64,000 bases of DNA from assembly GCA_036346225.1 (NCBI GenBank), contig JARFIW010001082.1, forward strand, positions 6,634,001 through 6,698,000. The letters run 5' to 3'. The notes under the pieces are model-generated. The model did no database searches and was not told the DNA's origin. It saw nothing but the letters and a program-made list of their open reading frames with translations. Numbering within the stretch: the stretch's first letter is position 1; each line of letters starts with the position of its first letter. Shown here one piece after another: positions 1 to 10,155 of this stretch. This stretch comes from Platerodrilus igneus. Taxonomy: Eukaryota > Arthropoda > Insecta > Coleoptera > Lycidae. Made by a program: the position numbers and the translations under genes.

Positions 1-290
1 ACAGAAAAAAAATTTACGAAGACATATACAGTTGCATACTAACAAACGTCCATTCGTTTGCTATTTGTGTGATTATTCTGCCTCACGAAAAAGCAGTTTG
101 GAAGTACATGTACAATCACATACCAACAAGCACAAACTTATTTGCAGTATGTGATTATTTCGCTTCTAAAGGCACATGTATGACTCCATACCATCAAGCG
201 CCTGTTTGCCTGCAAATGCATAATTATTTTGCAACGTGCATGGTATTCTACTTCAGTTTAAGGTAGTCTATGTATAATTGTACTTTATTT
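1..290 (+). pseudogene. C2H2 zinc-finger array tail, duplicated copy
   Basis: This is a diverged copy of the 3' end of the plus-strand zinc-finger array near 20.40-20.62 kb. The same finger and linker words occur in the same order, followed by the same degraded tail. Only fragments of the C-x2-C and H-x3-H spacing remain in any one frame, and the left window edge cuts it. It is a broken segmental duplicate, not a working gene. Similarity fades after about position 290. Confidence 0.7.
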
Positions 291-551
291 ATTTCAAACA
301 TATTATATTTAATTCACAGATTGTATTTATATACACGCTTTAATCGCTGCACGCCGATGTAATTAACGTTCAGTTTCCTACTGCCCCCTCACCGCCCTGT
401 GTCTCATATGCCTCGAGTAGCTCAGTCTAATCCACACAGAGTGTGCAACGTTACGATAACAAAGAATTTACCCCCTTTTATCTAATATCTTCCTACTTGA
501 ATGAGACAAACGAAATTGACTAATATTTGTATAATGACAGAAAAAATATAT
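291..551. other. AT-rich spacer, nothing recognised
   Basis: The sequence lies between the zinc-finger tail and the left inverted arm. I see no coding similarity. A 72-codon minus-strand frame here runs into the arm and recurs in the right arm, so it belongs to the repeat. Confidence 0.5.
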
Positions 552-2403
552 ACGCTATACAGTATAATATGATTCACTATTCGACAAAATAAACCCATGA
601 ATGAATTAATAATAATATCAATTTGTTTATCCTCAAAATTATAGCTCCCTTTAGCTAGTTTAAAGTCAGCAAAAATGACACTGTACACTATTGGAAACAC
701 CCTTGAACGTTCAATGACTTTTCCCTTTTATGTAAATTTTCATGTATAAAAAAAGTATTTTTGATTACCCTTCACATAAATAATTTGTTATAATAAAAAA
801 ATATATAGTAAAGGTTCAATAAAAAAGAAAATAATGCCTTAAGCTATTTTAGATAATGTTCTGACCTGTAGTTTTCATTGCGCGTCTTTTTGTTCTCCTA
901 TTTTTGGATCTGCTATTGCGTGCTGTTGACCAGTACCCCTCGATTGCTTTCCGTTGAGTGCACTTGTTGATTTTATAATACCGCTTAGCCAAACCTCATT
1001 CAATGCTTAGAACAATCCTCCTTTTGCGCTCCGATGCGTAAATGCAAACCAATATTTTTGTGCAATTTTAGATTAATTTAAATTCGGATTTATTTGCAAA
1101 TCTAGAGTTTTCCCAGAGATTTCTACTTAAATTTCAGATTATTACCTAGAGTTTCTCAGAGTTTCCCAGAGTTTTCCAGATTTTCCCAGAGCCCGAAATT
1201 ATAAATATTAAAATTATGTTTAATTAATAAGCTTTCACTTATGTTATTCAGTTAACTGCAAAACTTCTGTCGTATATTTTTCACTATTATTTTAATTTAA
1301 AATTTTCTATCACCCCTTCCACGAAATATAATATTATTTAATTTTCTATGTTCACTTTACGTAAATTTTAATTTGAACTGATGTGAAGCGTGCTCAGGTT
1401 GAAGAAAGACTGCTTGTTTACCAAATTTGAATGATATATACAGCAACATTTCCATCTGACAATTATTAGTTATCGGCGTCCTTCGGACAAAGTTTACAAC
1501 ACGCTATACGATATTTTCAATACTCTAGGCCTTCTCAGGTATGAATTTGGTAGTAACCCGGCGAAGCAATGCTGTGGTCACGTAGTATTCAAGTTCTATA
1601 TGGTGTACTTTCATCCGTCCGTTTTGTGTTATTGTAGGAAATTTTATCTCAACTTCTCACGTAGACAAACTTATGGCTTTATATTTGCCAAGATAATGTT
1701 TTGGGTTTGAATTTATTTCATATTACAAATCACGTGGACGAAATTTCCATAAGGACGTAAAATGAAATGCGTTTATTTACATCCTGCATTTCCGAAACTT
1801 ATTTGTTTTGAAAGAGGCGTTTATTACGAGAAAGCTTTGTTATTTCTTTGCACTATTGCGTGTTTAATTTTAACAGAATTCGTATCATGATTTTCTCGCT
1901 TCCGATGTTTTTAATGCGTATTTATTTGGAATTTATGAATGCTTTTCTGGTTTAAAATAGGTTTGATTGCGTACAGAGTTATTTATTGTACTGAATGTGG
2001 TTGTATGATTGAAGGATGAGCTACCCTGCATTAATTAAAGTTAACTGCGATCCTTATACAGTGTGTTAAATGTTTGCTTTTTGCATAATTTGCATATAAC
2101 ATATGTTACAGATAATGTGCGAAAATCAGTTAATCTTCAAATCAACTAGGTAATCTGCAGATTACCTGAGCAGATACATTAGAGTGCAAAACCGTTGCCT
2201 TGTTTCCACATTACTTTGGCAATCTGTAGATTACCTAGGTAGCCTACAGATTACCCGCCGATCTCTCGTTAACGTGCAAAATTGTAATAAAATATGCAAT
2301 AGTGGTTCAGATAGAGCGAGGCCCACCGTCACTATAATAATAACAATAGGAATATTTTCTGGGACAACACGGTGTGGTTAAACAAAACAAAAATATTCTA
2401 CAT
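552..2403 (+). repeat. Left arm of 1.85-kb inverted repeat
   Basis: Read against the reverse complement of 7761-9617, this arm matches almost base for base. I noted one substitution near 2371 and several one-base T-run differences at about 1288-1372. The inner end coincides with the (ATG)n-type tail of a minus-strand LINE fragment. Short AGAGTTTCCC-like tandem words occur at about 1146-1192, and palindromic 18-mers lie near the inner end. Confidence 0.92.
2149..2255. repeat. Palindromic 18-mer cluster, inner left arm
   Basis: GGTAATCTGCAGATTACC at 2149-2166 is a perfect palindrome. The segment 2218-2255 holds two overlapping related palindromes joined by CCTAGG. The mirror copy sits at about 7906-8015 in the right arm. 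They could be protein-binding sites or hairpins; no function is shown. Confidence 0.75.
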
Positions 2404-2575
2404 CATCATCATTTTGTTTTCGACCTTACTTAAGGTCGGTTTGACGCAGCTCTAACTTCTTTTCTAATCTGTGCTAATCTAAAAAACTCTACATACCCTT
2501 CACAACATAAATTTCTAATAATTTGACTAATATAGTTTGGTCTAGGTCTTCCTATATCCTTCTATCTTTTTCCTA
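2404..2575 (-). mobile_element. RTE LINE 3'-end fragment
   Basis: On the minus strand this is the last part of the RTE reverse transcriptase frame and its short 3' end, with a trinucleotide ATG tail at 2401-2411. It aligns with 2905-3060, the 3' end of the larger LINE copy. Heavy 5' truncation fits target-primed insertion. Confidence 0.75.
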
Positions 2576-2698
2576 TCCAGCTGACTCTACATAGATATTA
2601 GCAACCTGATGGTTGTTAAAGAAATCTAACATGTTTACATGATTACCATTTATAAGGAAATGAAATATAACCTGGTTATCCGCTTCAAAAGGAAAAGT

Positions 2699-2886
2699 GT
2701 TAAATTATATGTTTTGGTAAGGCTTAAGCAACGAATCGCTGCCAACATGCCAGACCGCTACCTAATTGTGAGTTATGTCATGGTGACGTTTATTAAATTA
2801 TATGTTATGGTAAGGCTTAAGCAACGAAACGCTACCAACATGCCAGACCGCTAACTAATTGTGAGTTATGTCATGGTGACATTTAG
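2699..2886. repeat. 93-bp tandem duplication
   Basis: Two direct copies with a period of 93 bases, starting at about 2699 and 2792, differ at a few bases. They lie between two LINE fragments. No coding meaning is evident. Confidence 0.85.
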
Positions 2887-2904
2887 TTAACTGATTTTTA
2901 TTTT

Positions 2905-4850
2905 TTTTTTGTTTTGTTTTCGAACTTACTTAAAGTCGGTTTGACGCAGCTCTAAATTCTTTTCTATTCTGAGCTAGTCTAAAAAGGTCTACATAGCCTT
3001 CACAACCTAAATCTCTAATAATTTGACTAATATAGCTTTGTCTAGGCCTTCCTACTCTATTTTTATTTGGTAGTCTATAATCTAAGACTTTACTAAATAG
3101 TCCCTCATGTCTTAACTGATGCCCTATCATTCTATCTCTCCTGACCTTCAATTGTTTCCACATACAGGGATCCTCACCTATTCTTCTATAAACTTCCTCG
3201 TTTGTTACTCTATCTGTCCAACTAATCTTTAACATTCTCCTATAACACCAAGTTTTAAAAGCTTCTATCTTTTCTTATCTACTTCTTTAATTGTCCAAGT
3301 CTCACTACCGTATAGTAGAACGCTCCATACGTACGACTTTAAGAAACTTTTCTATTATCTAAACTAATACTATTAGCTATTAGTAAGTTTTTCTTTTTAA
3401 AAACATTTTTCTAGCTTGAGCTATTCTAGCTACTATATCCCTTCTGCTACGTCCATCCTTTGTAATTATACTACCTAAATAGCAAAATTCATCTACCTCC
3501 TCTAACTCGGTATTACCTATTTTTAATTTTGGTTTAGAACTAGGCTGTAACTCACTTGTCATTATCTTTGTCTTTACTGAGTTAATTCTCATACTATAGT
3601 TACTCCGTAGTATCTCATCTAAAATATTTAAAACTCTCCTAACTCTTTTCTAGACTCTGCTATAATGGCTATATCATCTGCAAAACGTAACATGTCTATT
3701 TTCTGTCCCTGTACTCTAATACCTATCTCTTTCTCTCTCTGGCTAAGTTTAAAGCTTCCTCAATATAAACATTAAAAATCAAGGAGACAGTATACAACCC
3801 TGCCTAACACCATTTCTAATCTTAGCTTCCTTATCTATTTCATCAAATCTAATTACTACGCTTTGGTTTTATATAGACTGTAAATAATTTTTCTATCCCT
3901 ATGAGAGATTCCTATTTTTGCAAAACCCTGAACATAACAATCCAATTAACCCTATCAAATGCTTTTTCTAAATCTACAAACGCGAAATGAGTCTTTTATT
4001 TTTATGTAACCTTTTTCGATAATTACCCTAATCATTAGTATCGGTTCTCTAGTCCCTCTGTCTTTACGAAAACCATATTGGTCTTCGCCTAAATAATTCT
4101 CAGTCAAAGCTTCTACTCTATTTTTAATTATTATTGTTAGTATTTTGGAAGCATGAGAAGTTAAACTAACAGTTCTAAAATTCTCACACCTATCAGCTCC
4201 TGACTTTTTTGGGATTGGGATAATAATATTTTTTTCGAAATCTATTGGAACCTCACCTGTGTCATATATTACATTCACTAGTTCATACAATCTGTCTAAA
4301 GTTTTCTGACTTGCATATTTTATTAATTCTGCGGAATATCGTCTATCCCTGGCGCTTTATTTAATTTAAGATTCTGAACAGCTCTATCAAATTCCTCTCT
4401 TAATATTGAGAACCCTATTTCTACATCCTCGTCTTGGTCGTTCTCTAACTCATCCATATCGTCTCCCTTATATAAATCTTCTAAATATCTTTTCCATCTA
4501 TCAGCTACCTCAACTTTATTTATTAGAAGCTCATTATTCTCGTCTCTAATACCATTATATTTTTCCTATCTTCCCAAAAACTTTTTAACTGCTCTGTAAG
4601 CCCTGTCTGTCTTACCTACTCTCAAATCATCTTGTATTCCTTACAATTCTCCTCCATCCATTTATTTCTAGCTTTTCTACACTCATGTACTATCTTATTT
4701 CTAACTGTATTTTACTTTTGCTTACTTTCACTATCCACTTCTCTGAAAGGTTTAAGCTTTCTTCTATTCTCTATTAAATCTAATATCTCCTTTGTTACCC
4801 ACGGTTTTCTCGCTTCTATTTTTTCTTACCTATAGTCTGTATTGCTGTAT
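2905..4850 (-). pseudogene. RTE-type LINE reverse transcriptase, 5'-truncated
   Basis: Read from 4850 down to 2930, the minus strand gives in order an RT N-terminal region (conserved LNKAPGIDDIP-like word near 4.4 kb), the fingers region with IPKKSGADRCENFR near 4.2 kb, a FCYLGS word near 3.5 kb, and the C-terminal region with ISWTDRV, GHQLRHEG and a GRPRQSY word near 3.0-3.2 kb. That order matches the RTE (BovB-like) clade. Several frameshifts and stops break it, and no endonuclease is present upstream. The 5' edge stops near the (TA)n tract. It is a dead, truncated copy. Confidence 0.85.
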
Positions 4851-4875
4851 CATGTACAGTCAGTTTTATTTATAG

Positions 4876-4878
<3 letters not shown>

Positions 4879-4933
<55 letters not shown>
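4879..4933. repeat. (TA)n microsatellite
   Basis: About 55 bases of uninterrupted alternating T and A end directly against a retrozyme fragment. Confidence 0.97.
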
Positions 4934-4934
<1 letters not shown>

Positions 4935-4936
<2 letters not shown>

Positions 4937-5000
4937 CAGGATGCTCTCGTGGCTGAATTTGAGTCACTTGCCAATAATTCCTTTTTACTTTGTATTATAT
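4935..5000 (+). mobile_element. Retrozyme-like fragment starting at the hammerhead cleavage point
   Basis: Starting at GACAGGATGC, the fragment matches the first 65 or so bases of the 301-bp hammerhead unit at 9685-9985. Its first base is the first base after the predicted GTC cleavage site. It is preceded by (TA)n and a single C. Confidence 0.7.
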
Positions 5001-5200
5001 ATTAATATAATGTTAACGATAATGTGTGGAAACCGTTAATGTCCATATTACCTAGGTAGTGTGCTTATAAGCTGGACCACTCAGTTAAAGTGCGAAATCT
5101 AATTCATAATCACACTCTTCCACACATTACCTAGGTAATATGTACAATAACGGCATGCCGCCAGATAAACTGCGAAATCATAATTATTTAGTTAGAGCAA
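5000..5200 (+). repeat. Diverged copy of the arm's inner end
   Basis: The order of words matches about 2095-2310 of the left arm: a GATAATGTG word, GTTAAT, TTACCTAGGTA palindromes, then GTGCGAAAT-like boxes. Identity looks much lower than between the two main arms. It lies directly upstream of the transposase remnant, where an original left terminal repeat would be expected. Confidence 0.5.
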
Positions 5201-5429
5201 AATTCAAAATGGAGCTTCCTGTTCGCCCTTGTATCCCACTTCTCACCTTTACGTACGGCTGTGTGTCGTTAGTCCCGCGGCGTGCTCATCTAGGTCCTCC
5301 GTATTTATTTGCATTGCATTCGAGTACATCGCGTTGGAGGAGCGCTCGGGTCCTTTTTCTTTTGTAACATTGACTATTAGTTTGGCATTCCTGTTTGTTA
5401 TCAGTGCGCTCAAACATTACAGTCATAAT

Positions 5430-7487
5430 GCAAGTAACTAGTCGAGAGCAGGTAAGCATGAGAGACATATTCAAGGCGTTACTTCTGAGTACAGATTCGA
5501 AATATAACAGTGTTTTACTAACGAAGCATAGCTATTGCGCAATAATGTGAAGCGTATTAAAACTACAGAAAAGAAAAAATCATTCCAGGATTACCGGATC
5601 ATCAAACGGTACGATCTGCTGATTTTACAAGGTTGTGATAAACTTATCGCACCTTCAACTTAAAATCAAAAGGATGTAAGCTGTTTGTTCACACAGATGA
5701 GTTGTTTGACATATTATATTCAACACATCGGTCATGGCGGAAGAGACAGGATGGTAAAGAAAATAAATAAGCGTTACAAAAATATAACCCAGGTCCATAT
5801 AAAATTGTATCTAAGTTTATGCGAGTCTTGGCAAAAACAACATAAAACCGGGAAAAAATTGTTGTAAAACCAATGGTATCCCCCTCATTTTAACAGCAGA
5901 TGCCAAATCGATCTAATAGACTATGTATCCCAGCCCGACGGAAACTTAAATTTGTCCTTGTATACCAAGATCACTTGACTAAATTTGTGGTTTTGAAATC
6001 CTTGACATCTAAGCGTACCGACGAAGTAGTATATAATGTAGTAGACATTTTTCTTCTCCGGGGGCTACATGTATTTTAAAATATGACAATGGTTGCGAGT
6101 TTTGCAATCAGATATTGGAAGACCTAAAAGAAATGTGACCAGAACTAAAAATAATTCATGGCAAGCCGAGACATCGCTGAACCCAGGGCAGTGTAGAACG
6201 AGCAAACCAAGATATCGAGAATATAATTACTACCTGAAGGACTGACAACAAGATTGAGTGGAGCGAGGGAATAAAATTTATACAATTCATGAAGAATCGG
6301 GCTTACCATTTTGGAATTAAACGTAGTCCTTATGAAACGATGTTTGTCTGCCCTGCTAAAGTTGACTTATCCTCATAACTCATACCCCCCTACCTATGAT
6401 TTTCCAATGCTCCACCCGAAGGTACTACATTGGTCAGGAAGCGGGTTTTTTTACCTGACAAATTTTGAATTTTGCAGAATCCTTGCTGTTCCAAGCAAGG
6501 TAGAGATCTTTAACGTGCGTGACAACACTCACACACGGGACCTCCATTTTACCTTTTTCCGAACGAGGACGTATTTTTGTGAAAAATGCTCGCCTAACAT
6601 TTTTTAAACGGAACGTGCCGGGATTCGATCCCGGAACCTTGGGCATAGTAGTCACACACGTACCAACTACGCCACGGAGCCGGATGTACTTCACACGGTT
6701 GCCAAGTGAAGAGGATTTAGAGGAACTCAGTGCTACACAACAAGTGGCAGCAGCAGACCACTTTGACAATACATCCACTCGTATCCCTAGATCACAGATT
6801 CAGGAAGGAGATTGAACTGACCCTCCTCAAGACTATTCAACGGCAAATGAAACTCTCCTTTGCAGTGTTTGCTCCAAAATAACATCAGGCACACATAGTT
6901 GCTATAAATGTAACATGTCTCTGCATACCATCTGTGGTGAAACCGATGGCTTGAAAGAAGGTTTAAGCAAGAACTTACTATGCAGAATCTGTAAAAAATC
7001 ATCTTGATCAAAACATACAACTAGTAAAATTCAAAGAAGGCTTGAAAATACAAGTGAAAAAAATGCTAACAGTGTCTGACGCCAATCACCTAGCTGCTAA
7101 GGACGGTGACACCGTAAGAGTAAAGGTTCCAGATATGGATCGAGTAAAACAAACAACAGATTCAACAAACTTGGCACTAGAACTGGTGTTCTAAAACAGT
7201 TGTACATTAGATCCCAATTGAGTGTTTGTAAAGAACAATTTATTTCAAAAGATGACGTTCCTAACGAAGTCTCTTTGCGCACTGTTGCAACAACCCAGTC
7301 TCTTGGTTCTGGTCAAGGTTTTAAGAAGTGTGGGTGTAAAACTAAATGCACTACAAAGAAGTGCGTATGTCATAATAACAAACTACTGTGTAATTCAAAG
7401 TGTCATCTGTCCTTATATTGTACAAATAATTTCTGTTTTAGGGTTTTAAACTTTATTGTAATCAGCTTTCTAAAAAATTTTACCTAA
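5430..7487 (+). pseudogene. Ginger/KRBA2-type integrase-transposase, decayed
   Basis: Several frames read in order give a family-typical protein. First is an upstream region with a GHGGRDRMVK word (about 5730-5760), the H2C2-type entry to retroviral-like integrases. Next is an integrase core with VYQDHLTKFVVLK (about 5960-6000), a DNG(C/R)EF word (about 6085-6105), HGKPRH...GSVERANQD (about 6160-6215) and FMKNRAYHFGIKRSP (about 6290-6330). After a SINE insertion there is a cysteine-rich C-terminus (7310-7410) with repeated C-x-C and C-x3-C spacing. The integrase plus cysteine-rich tail matches KRBA2/SCAND3-like domesticated proteins and their transposon ancestors. Frameshifts, stops and the SINE make it non-functional. 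Confidence 0.75.
6390..6685 (-). mobile_element. tRNA-derived SINE, copy 1
   Basis: On the minus strand a tRNA-like head begins near 6682. It has a polymerase III A box (complement of 6663-6674) and a B box (complement of 6621-6631, GGATCGAATCC, one base off consensus). An unrelated body of about 220 bases follows, shared with the copy at 35134-35422. It interrupts the transposase remnant. There is no intact cloverleaf, so it is not a tRNA gene. Confidence 0.85.
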
Positions 7488-7760
7488 CTAATTATGTAAC
7501 TTTTTTTTTCTCACTCTATTTCATGTTCTGATATGTTACAAAACAATCTGCCGTACGTGTATGTAGCAATTAGATACTACATACTTTGTAACTCGAAGTG
7601 TTATCAGTGCTTATAGATATAGAATGCATTAATACAGTACACTACAAACAGTACAAACTAATTACCAATTTTTTATGTTACGTCAATTTGGAGGTAATTC
7701 TATTTCAGATGTGTGTTATGACGAACTGTCTAAAATTGTGCTTCGATAAATAAATATCAA
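7488..7760 (+). other. Transposase 3' flank
   Basis: AT-rich sequence lies between the transposase C-terminus and the right arm. An AATAAATA word near 7747-7754 could have been a polyadenylation signal. Nothing else is recognised. Confidence 0.4.
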
Positions 7761-9617
7761 ATGTAGAATATTTTTGTTTTGTTTAACCACACCGCGTTGT
7801 CCCAGAAAATATTCCTATTGTTATTATTATAGTGACGGTGGGCCTCGCTCTATCTGAACCACTATTGCATATTTTATTACAATTTTGCACGTTAACGAGA
7901 GATCGGCGGGTAATCTGTAGGCTACCTAGGTAATCTACAGATTGCCAAAGTAATGTGGAAACAAGGCAACGGTTTTGCACTCTAATGTATCTGCTCAGGT
8001 AATCTGCAGATTACCTAGTTGATTTGAAGATTAACTGATTTTCGCACATTATCTGTAACATATGTTATATGCAAATTATGCAAAAAGCAAACATTTAACA
8101 CACTGTATAAGGATCGCAGTTAACTTTAATTAATGCAGGGTAGCTCATCCTTCAATCATACAACCACATTCAGTACAATAAATAACTCTGTACGCAATCA
8201 AACCTATTTTAAACCAGAAAAGCATTCATAAATTCCAAATAAATACGCATTAAAAACATCGGAAGCGAGAAAATCATGATACGAATTCTGTTAAAATTAA
8301 ACACGCAATAGTGCAAAGAAATAACAAAGCTTTCTCGTAATAAACGCCTCTTTCAAAACAAATAAGTTTCGGAAATGCAGGATGTAAATAAACGCATTTC
8401 ATTTTACGTCCTTATGGAAATTTCGTCCACGTGATTTGTAATATGAAATAAATTCAAACCCAAAACATTATCTTGGCAAATATAAAGCCATAAGTTTGTC
8501 TACGTGAGAAGTTGAGATAAAATTTCCTACAATAACACAAAACGGACGGATGAAAGTACACCATATAGAACTTGAATACTACGTGACCACAGCATTGCTT
8601 CGCCGGGTTACTACCAAATTCATACCTGAGAAGGCCTAGAGTATTGAAAATATCGTATAGCGTGTTGTAAACTTTGTCCGAAGGACGCCGATAACTAATA
8701 ATTGTCAGATGGAAATGTTGCTGTATATATCATTCAAATTTGGTAAACAAGCAGTCTTTCTTCAACCTGAGCACGCTTCACATCAGTTCAAATTAAAAAT
8801 TTACGTAAAAGTGAACATAGAAAAATTAAATAATATTATATTTCGTGGAAGGGGTGATAGAAAATTTTTAAATTAAAAATAATAGTGAAAAATATACGAC
8901 AGAAGTTTTGCAGTTAACTGAATAACATAAGTGAAAGCTTATTAATTAAACATAATTTTAATATTTATAATTTCGGGCTCTGGGAAAATCTGGAAAACTC
9001 TGGGAAACTCTGAGAAACTCTAGGTAATAATCTGAAATTTAAGTAGAAATCTCTGGGAAAACTCTAGATTTGCAAATAAATCCGAATTTAAATTAATCTA
9101 AAATTGCACAAAAATATTGGTTTGCATTTACGCATCGGAGCGCAAAAGGAGGATTGTTCTAAGCATTGAATGAGGTTTGGCTAAGCGGTATTATAAAATC
9201 AACAAGTGCACTCAACGGAAAGCAATCGAGGGGTACTGGTCAACAGCACGCAATAGCAGATCCAAAAATAGGAGAACAAAAAGACGCGCAATGAAAACTA
9301 CAGGTCAGAACATTATCTAAAATAGCTTAAGGCATTATTTTCTTTTTTATTGAACCTTTACTATATATTTTTTTATTATAACAAATTATTTATGTGAAGG
9401 GTAATCAAAAATACTTTTTTTATACATGAAAATTTACATAAAAGGGAAAAGTCATTGAACGTTCAAGGGTGTTTCCAATAGTGTACAGTGTCATTTTTGC
9501 TGACTTTAAACTAGCTAAAGGGAGCTATAATTTTGAGGATAAACAAATTGATATTATTATTAATTCATTCATGGGTTTATTTTGTCGAATAGTGAATCAT
9601 ATTATACTGTATAGCGT
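7761..9617 (-). repeat. Right arm of 1.85-kb inverted repeat
   Basis: This is the reverse complement of 552-2403 and nearly identical. Small frames in the two arms translate identically. The outer end at 9617 is followed after three bases by an inverted retrozyme fragment. Confidence 0.92.
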
Positions 9618-9620
9618 GTA

Positions 9621-9637
9621 GCCACGAGAGCATCCTG

Positions 9638-9639
<2 letters not shown>
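9621..9639 (-). mobile_element. Inverted retrozyme fragment
   Basis: On the minus strand it reads GACAGGATGCTCTCGTGGC, the first bases after the hammerhead cleavage point. Its cut end again abuts a (TA)n tract (about 9641-9668). Confidence 0.65.
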
Positions 9640-9668
<29 letters not shown>

Positions 9669-9671
<3 letters not shown>

Positions 9672-10081
9672 GGCGAAACGCGTCGACAGGATGCCCTCGT
9701 GGCTGAATTTGAGTCACCTGCCAATAATTCCTTTTTAATTTGTATTAATTTAAGACTCATTAAACATACTTTTCTTTTAAATTATAACTTTTGGCTATGG
9801 GAAAAGGCAGTTGAGCCGGATCTCCTTCGTGTCGACTGTTGCTAAAATCTGCGATGTCAGGTGAAACGACACGAAGACACAAATTGTGAGCTAGGTGATC
9901 CTGTACTTCCCATAATGTGTCTGTATAAAATATTATAACTTTGCTACTCCTGTCCTGATGAGCCGCAATTAGGGCGAAACGCGTCGACAGGATGCCCTCG
10001 TGGCTGAATTTGAATCACTTGCCAATAATTCCCTTTTTACTTTGTATTAAATTAAGACTCATTAAACCTACTTTTCTTTTA
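9669..10081 (+). mobile_element. Retrozyme-like tandem array (301-bp unit)
   Basis: The array starts with the 3' half of a hammerhead (GGGCGAAACGCGTC at 9671-9684). A full 301-base unit (9685-9985) follows, ending in a complete hammerhead, and then about 95 bases of a second unit. No protein is encoded. Tandem units of a few hundred bases, each with a type I hammerhead, are the known layout of animal retrozymes, which are thought to be mobilised by Penelope-like elements; one such element lies at 49.3-51.7 kb. Confidence 0.75.
9948..9992 (+). ncRNA. Type I hammerhead ribozyme, complete core
   Basis: Stem I pairs TCCTGTC (9948-9954) with GACAGGA (9986-9992), seven base pairs. The core CTGATGA is at 9955-9961. 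Stem II pairs GCC (9962-9964) with GGC (9973-9975). GAAA is at 9976-9979. Stem III is the very short palindromic ACGCGT, with cleavage predicted after the C of GTC at 9985. Such short stem III forms usually act best as dimers. All invariant bases are present. Confidence 0.88.
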
Positions 10082-10102
10082 TGAATACATATATATTGCT
10101 GT

Positions 10103-10155
10103 GTTAATAGGGTCATTTAGGGGTAGCTAGGACCAAGAGTATAGCGCACTTCACA
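10103..10155 (+). repeat. AATAGGGTCATTTAGGGGTA dispersed motif, copy 1
   Basis: The same word opens a block at 23121-23170, also just right of an AT-rich tract. It may be the end of another repeat family. The two copies diverge after about 50 bases. Confidence 0.5.

Larger units (their letters stand above)
552..9617 (+). mobile_element. Composite inverted-repeat element with Ginger/KRBA2-type transposase remnant
   Basis: Two inverted arms of about 1.85 kb (552-2403 and 7761-9617) enclose 5.36 kb. The interior holds a plus-strand integrase-like transposase of the Ginger/KRBA2 kind (about 5430-7487), broken by frameshifts and a SINE. It also holds minus-strand RTE LINE fragments, a (TA)n tract and a small retrozyme fragment. 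A diverged copy of the arm's inner end lies just upstream of the transposase (about 5000-5200). This suggests that arms and transposase belong to one family and that the left side was rebuilt by nested insertion or gene conversion. Outer ends read TACGCTATAC-like, not the TGT...ACA expected for classic Ginger elements, and I see no clear target duplication. The assignment of the whole as one element is therefore inference. Confidence 0.6.

Noticed and set aside
2184..2381. 65-codon frame present identically in both arms
   Set aside because: Identity follows from arm identity. It runs through palindromes, has no motif, and is not kept in the third arm copy.
4842..5039. 65-codon frame through the (TA)n tract
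   Set aside because: The product is a Tyr-Ile repeat from a microsatellite and not a gene.
6605..6685. Possible tRNA gene on the minus strand
   Set aside because: A and B boxes are present but no full cloverleaf or acceptor stem can be formed, and the block continues into a body shared with 35134-35422, so it is a SINE.
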